From contig JAPPHW010000431.1 in assembly GCA_028820945.1 (NCBI GenBank), forward strand, positions 1-8,914: DNA of 8,914 bases, written 5' to 3'. The DNA is from Defluviicoccus sp. Its GTDB lineage: Bacteria > Pseudomonadota > Alphaproteobacteria > MPNO01. Of the stretch, positions 6,895 through 8,914 are shown piece by piece. How positions within the stretch are numbered: position 1 is the stretch's first letter; every line of letters starts with the position of its first letter. A program made the position numbers and the translations under genes. The notes under the pieces were generated by a model. That model did no database searches. It saw only the letters and a program-made list of their open reading frames with translations, and had not been told where the DNA came from.

Positions 6895-6900
6895 ACTATA
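6895..6900 (-). promoter_or_regulatory. Possible -10 box for the DUF3891-fni-NUDIX operon
   Basis: The minus strand carries TATAGT (five of six matches to TATAAT), standing out in a very GC-rich stretch. It would give a leader of roughly 24 bases that still contains the Shine-Dalgarno site. No good -35 hexamer is found 16-18 bases upstream, so the call is weak. Confidence 0.35.
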
Positions 6901-6926
6901 GCACGGGGCGCGGGGCACTCGGTATG

Positions 6927-6991
6927 CGGCATCCTTCCGGCCGCTCAAGCAGATCCCCTCGGGAAGAGGGTTAGGGAGAGGGGGGATGCCG
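6927..6991. repeat. REP-like palindromic intergenic element
   Basis: The element is framed by a perfect 8-bp inverted repeat, CGGCATCC (6927-6934) and GGATGCCG (6984-6991). Inside it CCCCTC (6955-6960) can pair with GAGGGG (6978-6983). On the minus strand the core reads CCCCTCTCCCTAACCCTC, a motif I recognise from a very common dispersed intergenic repeat of GC-rich Proteobacteria, whose translation typically shows PLPNPLPEG. It lies just downstream of the coiled-coil gene and upstream of DUF3891. It may act as a transcript 3'-end or attenuating structure, but there is no U-tract. A single copy is visible, so repetitiveness is recalled, not shown. Confidence 0.55.
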
Positions 6992-7007
6992 GAGCCGTCC
7001 GTCCGGC

Positions 7008-7340
7008 CTATTCGGCGGCGTCGCGGGGAACCCGTCCGGCGATCGCCTCGCGCAGTCCCTCGAGAAGCCCTTCGAGCTTCGCCTGGCCGTGCTCCACCGC
7101 GGCAAGCCGCGTCTCCATCCGATCGAACCGCTCGTCCATCCGGTCGAGCCGCGTCTCCATCCGATCGAACCGCTCGTCCATCCGGTCGAGCCGTTTGTCC
7201 ATCCGGTCGAGCCGCCCGTTCATGCGTTCTTCCATACGGCGCATGTCGGCGCGCAGCCAGGCGAACAGGCCGAGCATCAGCGTGGCCAAGGCTACGAACA
7301 ACGTGGCGGAGGCGGTGAAAACGGCGAGGCCGGGTTCCAT
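7008..7340 (-). CDS. Small membrane-anchored coiled-coil protein with heptad repeats
   Basis: I do not recognise a named family. The 110-residue product has one N-terminal hydrophobic segment (about residues 6-29, FTASATLFVALATLMLGLFAW) and then a long charged helix. Residues 43-79 are exact or near-exact heptads of the type RLDRMDE/RFDRMET, a strong coiled-coil pattern. A less regular amphipathic helix (80-102) and a short tail follow. It probably oligomerises in the inner membrane with the coil in the cytoplasm, since Arg30 and other basic residues follow the helix. Proteins with RMDERFDRME repeats are common and mostly uncharacterised. The ATG at 7340 has no Shine-Dalgarno sequence, and a TAG closes the frame at 7353-7355. 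The gene follows guaA by about 70 bp in the same direction. The plus-strand frame over it repeats as well, only because the unit is a multiple of three. Confidence 0.75.
   Translation of the reverse strand: MEPGLAVFTASATLFVALATLMLGLFAWLRADMRRMEERMNGRLDRMDKRLDRMDERFDRMETRLDRMDERFDRMETRLAAVEHGQAKLEGLLEGLREAIAGRVPRDAAE
7105..7230 (-). repeat. 21-bp tandem repeat encoding heptads, with an exact 42-bp duplication
   Basis: Six units of 21 bp (7105, 7126, 7147, 7168, 7189 and 7210) encode seven-residue coiled-coil heptads. The pair of units at 7105-7146 is identical, base for base over 42 bp, to the pair at 7147-7188. The fifth unit differs at a few positions and the sixth is degenerate. Exact nucleotide identity points to recent duplication, and the repeat number could vary between strains without breaking the frame. 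Confidence 0.92.
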
Positions 7341-7349
7341 CGTAAGTTG

Positions 7350-7378
7350 AATCTAGCAACGCGCCGACACGTCGTCCA
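7350..7378 (-). promoter_or_regulatory. Possible promoter of the coiled-coil gene giving a near-leaderless transcript
   Basis: On the minus strand TGGACG (7373-7378) and TAGATT (7350-7355) each match the sigma70 boxes at four of six positions, with an exact 17-base spacer. The -10 box ends nine bases before the ATG at 7340, so transcription would start almost at the start codon. This fits the absence of a Shine-Dalgarno sequence. Confidence 0.35.
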
Positions 7379-7392
7379 CCGGCTTTGCCGGT
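7378..7392 (-). terminator. Stem-loop after guaA, possible terminator without U-tract
   Basis: ACCGGC and GCCGGT form a perfect six-base stem with a three-base loop, 18 bases after the guaA stop. No T-run follows on the minus strand, so it may be a weak or factor-dependent 3' end, or only a chance hairpin. Confidence 0.3.
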
Positions 7393-7409
7393 TCGGAGTC
7401 GGGAGTCGC

Positions 7410-8914
7410 CTACTCCCACTCGATGGTGCCGGGGGGTTTCGATGTCACGTCGTAGACCACCCGGTTGATCCCCCGGACCTCGTTCACGATCCGGGTGCCG
7501 ATCCGCGCGATCGTCGCGTGGTCGAACGGGTAGCTTTCCGCCGTCATGCCGTCGGTGGAGACCACGGCACGCAGCGCGCAGACCCGGTCATAGCTACGCT
7601 CGTCGCCCATCACGCCGACCGTGCGGACCGGGAGCAGGACCGCGAAGGCCTGCCAGATCTCGTCGTAGAGCCCGGCCGCCCGCAACTCCTCGAGATAGAT
7701 CGCGTCCGCCCGGCGGAGAACGTCGAGGCTTTCCTCGGTCACCTCGCCCGGGATGCGGATCGCGAGCCCGGGACCGGGGAACGGGTGCCGTCCGATCATG
7801 GTCTCGGGCAGGCCCAGCGTGCGGCCGAGCTCCCGCACCTCGTCCTTGAAGAGCTCGCGGAGCGGCTCGACGAGCGCCATGTCCATGCGCTCGGGCAGTC
7901 CGCCGACATTGTGGTGCGACTTGATCACCGCGCTCGGCCCGCCGGTGACGGAGACGGATTCGATGACGTCGGGATAGAGCGTGCCCTGGGCGAGGAACTC
8001 GGCGCCGCCCGCCGCCTCGGCCTCCGCCACGAACACGTCGATGAAGGCGGACCCGATGCGCTTGCGCTTCTCCTCCGGGTCGGTCACCCCCGCGAGCTCC
8101 CGGAGGAAGCGCTCCCGCGCGTCGACGGCGCGGAGCGGGATGTTGTAGTGGCCGCGGAAGAGCTCGACCACCGCCTCGGTCTCACCCGCGCGCATCAGGC
8201 CGGTATCGACATAGACGCAGAAGAACTGCTCGCCCACCGCTTCGTGCAGCAGGACGGCGGTGACGGCGCTGTCGACGCCGCCGGACAGCCCGCAGACGAC
8301 GCGCCCGTCGCCGACCCGGGCGCGCACCCGCTCGATCGCCCGGTCGCGATAGGCGGCCATGGTCCAGTCGCCGCCGCAGCCGGCGATGCGGTGGGTGAAA
8401 GCCCGCAAAAGGTCCGCGCCGTCGGGGGTATGGACGACCTCGGGGTGGAACTGAACGCCGTAATAGCGGCGGACCTCGTCCGCGATCGCCGCATAGGGCG
8501 CGCCTTCGCTGACGGCGGCCGGCGCGAACCCCTCCGGCAGGCGGACGACCCGGTCGCCGTGGCTCATCCAGACCTGCGCGCGGTCGCCCGGCTGCCAGAC
8601 GCCGTCGAACAGCCCGCACGCTTCGGTCACGGTGAGCTCCGCGCGGCCGAACTCGCGCTCCTCGGCGCTGTCCACCGCCCCGCCGAGCGCCGCGCACATC
8701 GCCTGCTGGCCGTAGCAAATGCCGAGAACCGGAACGCCGAGGTCGAACACGACATCCGGAACCCGCGGCGCCTCCGCCCGCGTGATCGAGTCCGGCCCGC
8801 CCGAGAGCACCACCGCCCTGGGCGCGAAGTCCCGGATCGCGGCCTCGTCGTGGAAATACGGGTGGATCTCGCAATAGACGCCGTTCTCGCGGATCCGGCG
8901 CGCGATCAACTGGG
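7410..8914 (-). CDS. guaA: GMP synthase (glutamine-hydrolysing), 5' end missing
   Basis: GuaA converts XMP to GMP using ATP and ammonia released from glutamine, the last step of guanine nucleotide synthesis, in the cytoplasm. About 500 residues are visible. The frame continues through the right edge as ...[12 protein letters not shown], so roughly the first 15-20 residues are absent; the TTG at 8909 is an internal Leu and not a start. Counting from that codon, the glutaminase domain has its nucleophile Cys65 in GICYGQQ and the partner residues His155 and Glu157 in VQFHPE. The ATP-pyrophosphatase domain has the SGGVDS loop (209-214), [13 protein letters not shown] (306-318), [11 protein letters not shown] (329-339) and [14 protein letters not shown] (373-386). 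The C-terminal dimerisation domain ends in the hallmark KPPGTIEWE. All key residues are intact. It is the most upstream gene of the leftward block. Confidence 0.98.
   Translation of the reverse strand, partial: QLIARRIRENGVYCEIHPYFHDEAAIRDFAPRAVVLSGGPDSITRAEAPRVPDVVFDLGVPVLGICYGQQAMCAALGGAVDSAEEREFGRAELTVTEACGLFDGVWQPGDRAQVWMSHGDRVVRLPEGFAPAAVSEGAPYAAIADEVRRYYGVQFHPEVVHTPDGADLLRAFTHRIAGCGGDWTMAAYRDRAIERVRARVGDGRVVCGLSGGVDSAVTAVLLHEAVGEQFFCVYVDTGLMRAGETEAVVELFRGHYNIPLRAVDARERFLRELAGVTDPEEKRKRIGSAFIDVFVAEAEAAGGAEFLAQGTLYPDVIESVSVTGGPSAVIKSHHNVGGLPERMDMALVEPLRELFKDEVRELGRTLGLPETMIGRHPFPGPGLAIRIPGEVTEESLDVLRRADAIYLEELRAAGLYDEIWQAFAVLLPVRTVGVMGDERSYDRVCALRAVVSTDGMTAESYPFDHATIARIGTRIVNEVRGINRVVYDVTSKPPGTIEWE

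Noticed and set aside
7105..7230. CRISPR-like array
   Set aside because: The units are contiguous with no unique spacers and lie inside a coding frame with coiled-coil heptads.
6986..7318. Plus-strand frame with SDRTARPSGR repeats
   Set aside because: The repeat arises only because the 21-bp unit of the real minus-strand gene is a multiple of three.
5323..7350. 675-codon plus-strand open frame across fni and DUF3891
   Set aside because: It is antisense to two clear genes and part of the coiled-coil gene, crosses an intergenic repeat and shows no domain; long empty frames are expected at this GC content.

Overview
The window is a GC-rich, gene-dense chromosomal segment, most likely from an alphaproteobacterium. 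Three things point there: a small DUF2794-type gene (a family I know mainly from Alphaproteobacteria), a Der GTPase whose first G4 motif reads NKxE, and a long lipoprotein BamB lying between a YfgM-like protein and Der. I see no tRNA, rRNA, CRISPR array, transposase or phage gene. This looks like ordinary core chromosome with a few less-studied genes in it.

Layout, left to right. (1) The 3' end of a short-chain dehydrogenase resembling YciK runs rightward and stops 15 bp from the convergent end of der. (2) A tightly overlapping leftward operon follows: yfgM-like, then bamB, then der. It combines envelope biogenesis (a membrane-anchored translocon/chaperone helper and the BamB lipoprotein of the outer-membrane assembly machine) with ribosome biogenesis (Der). 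The two junctions are an ATGA and a TGATG overlap. (3) A divergent intergenic region of about 210 bp carries a possible promoter and a REP-like scrap, and then a lone rightward DUF2794 gene.

(4) A second leftward block follows. Read in transcription order it is guaA (GMP synthase, 5' end cut by the window edge), a small membrane-anchored coiled-coil protein, a REP-like palindromic spacer, a DUF3891 protein with HD-like metal-ligand residues, fni (type 2 isopentenyl-diphosphate isomerase) and a NUDIX hydrolase. DUF3891, fni and the NUDIX gene are packed with a 5-6 bp gap and an ATGA overlap, so they very probably form one transcription unit. A candidate -10 box and a clear Shine-Dalgarno sequence lie directly before DUF3891.

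The best leads are the DUF3891-fni-NUDIX cassette (two uncharacterised enzymes coupled to an isoprenoid isomerase), the exactly duplicated 42-bp unit in the coiled-coil gene with its possibly leaderless start, and the two REP-like sequences. I do not see convincing evidence for a wholly new defence, mobile or biosynthetic system.
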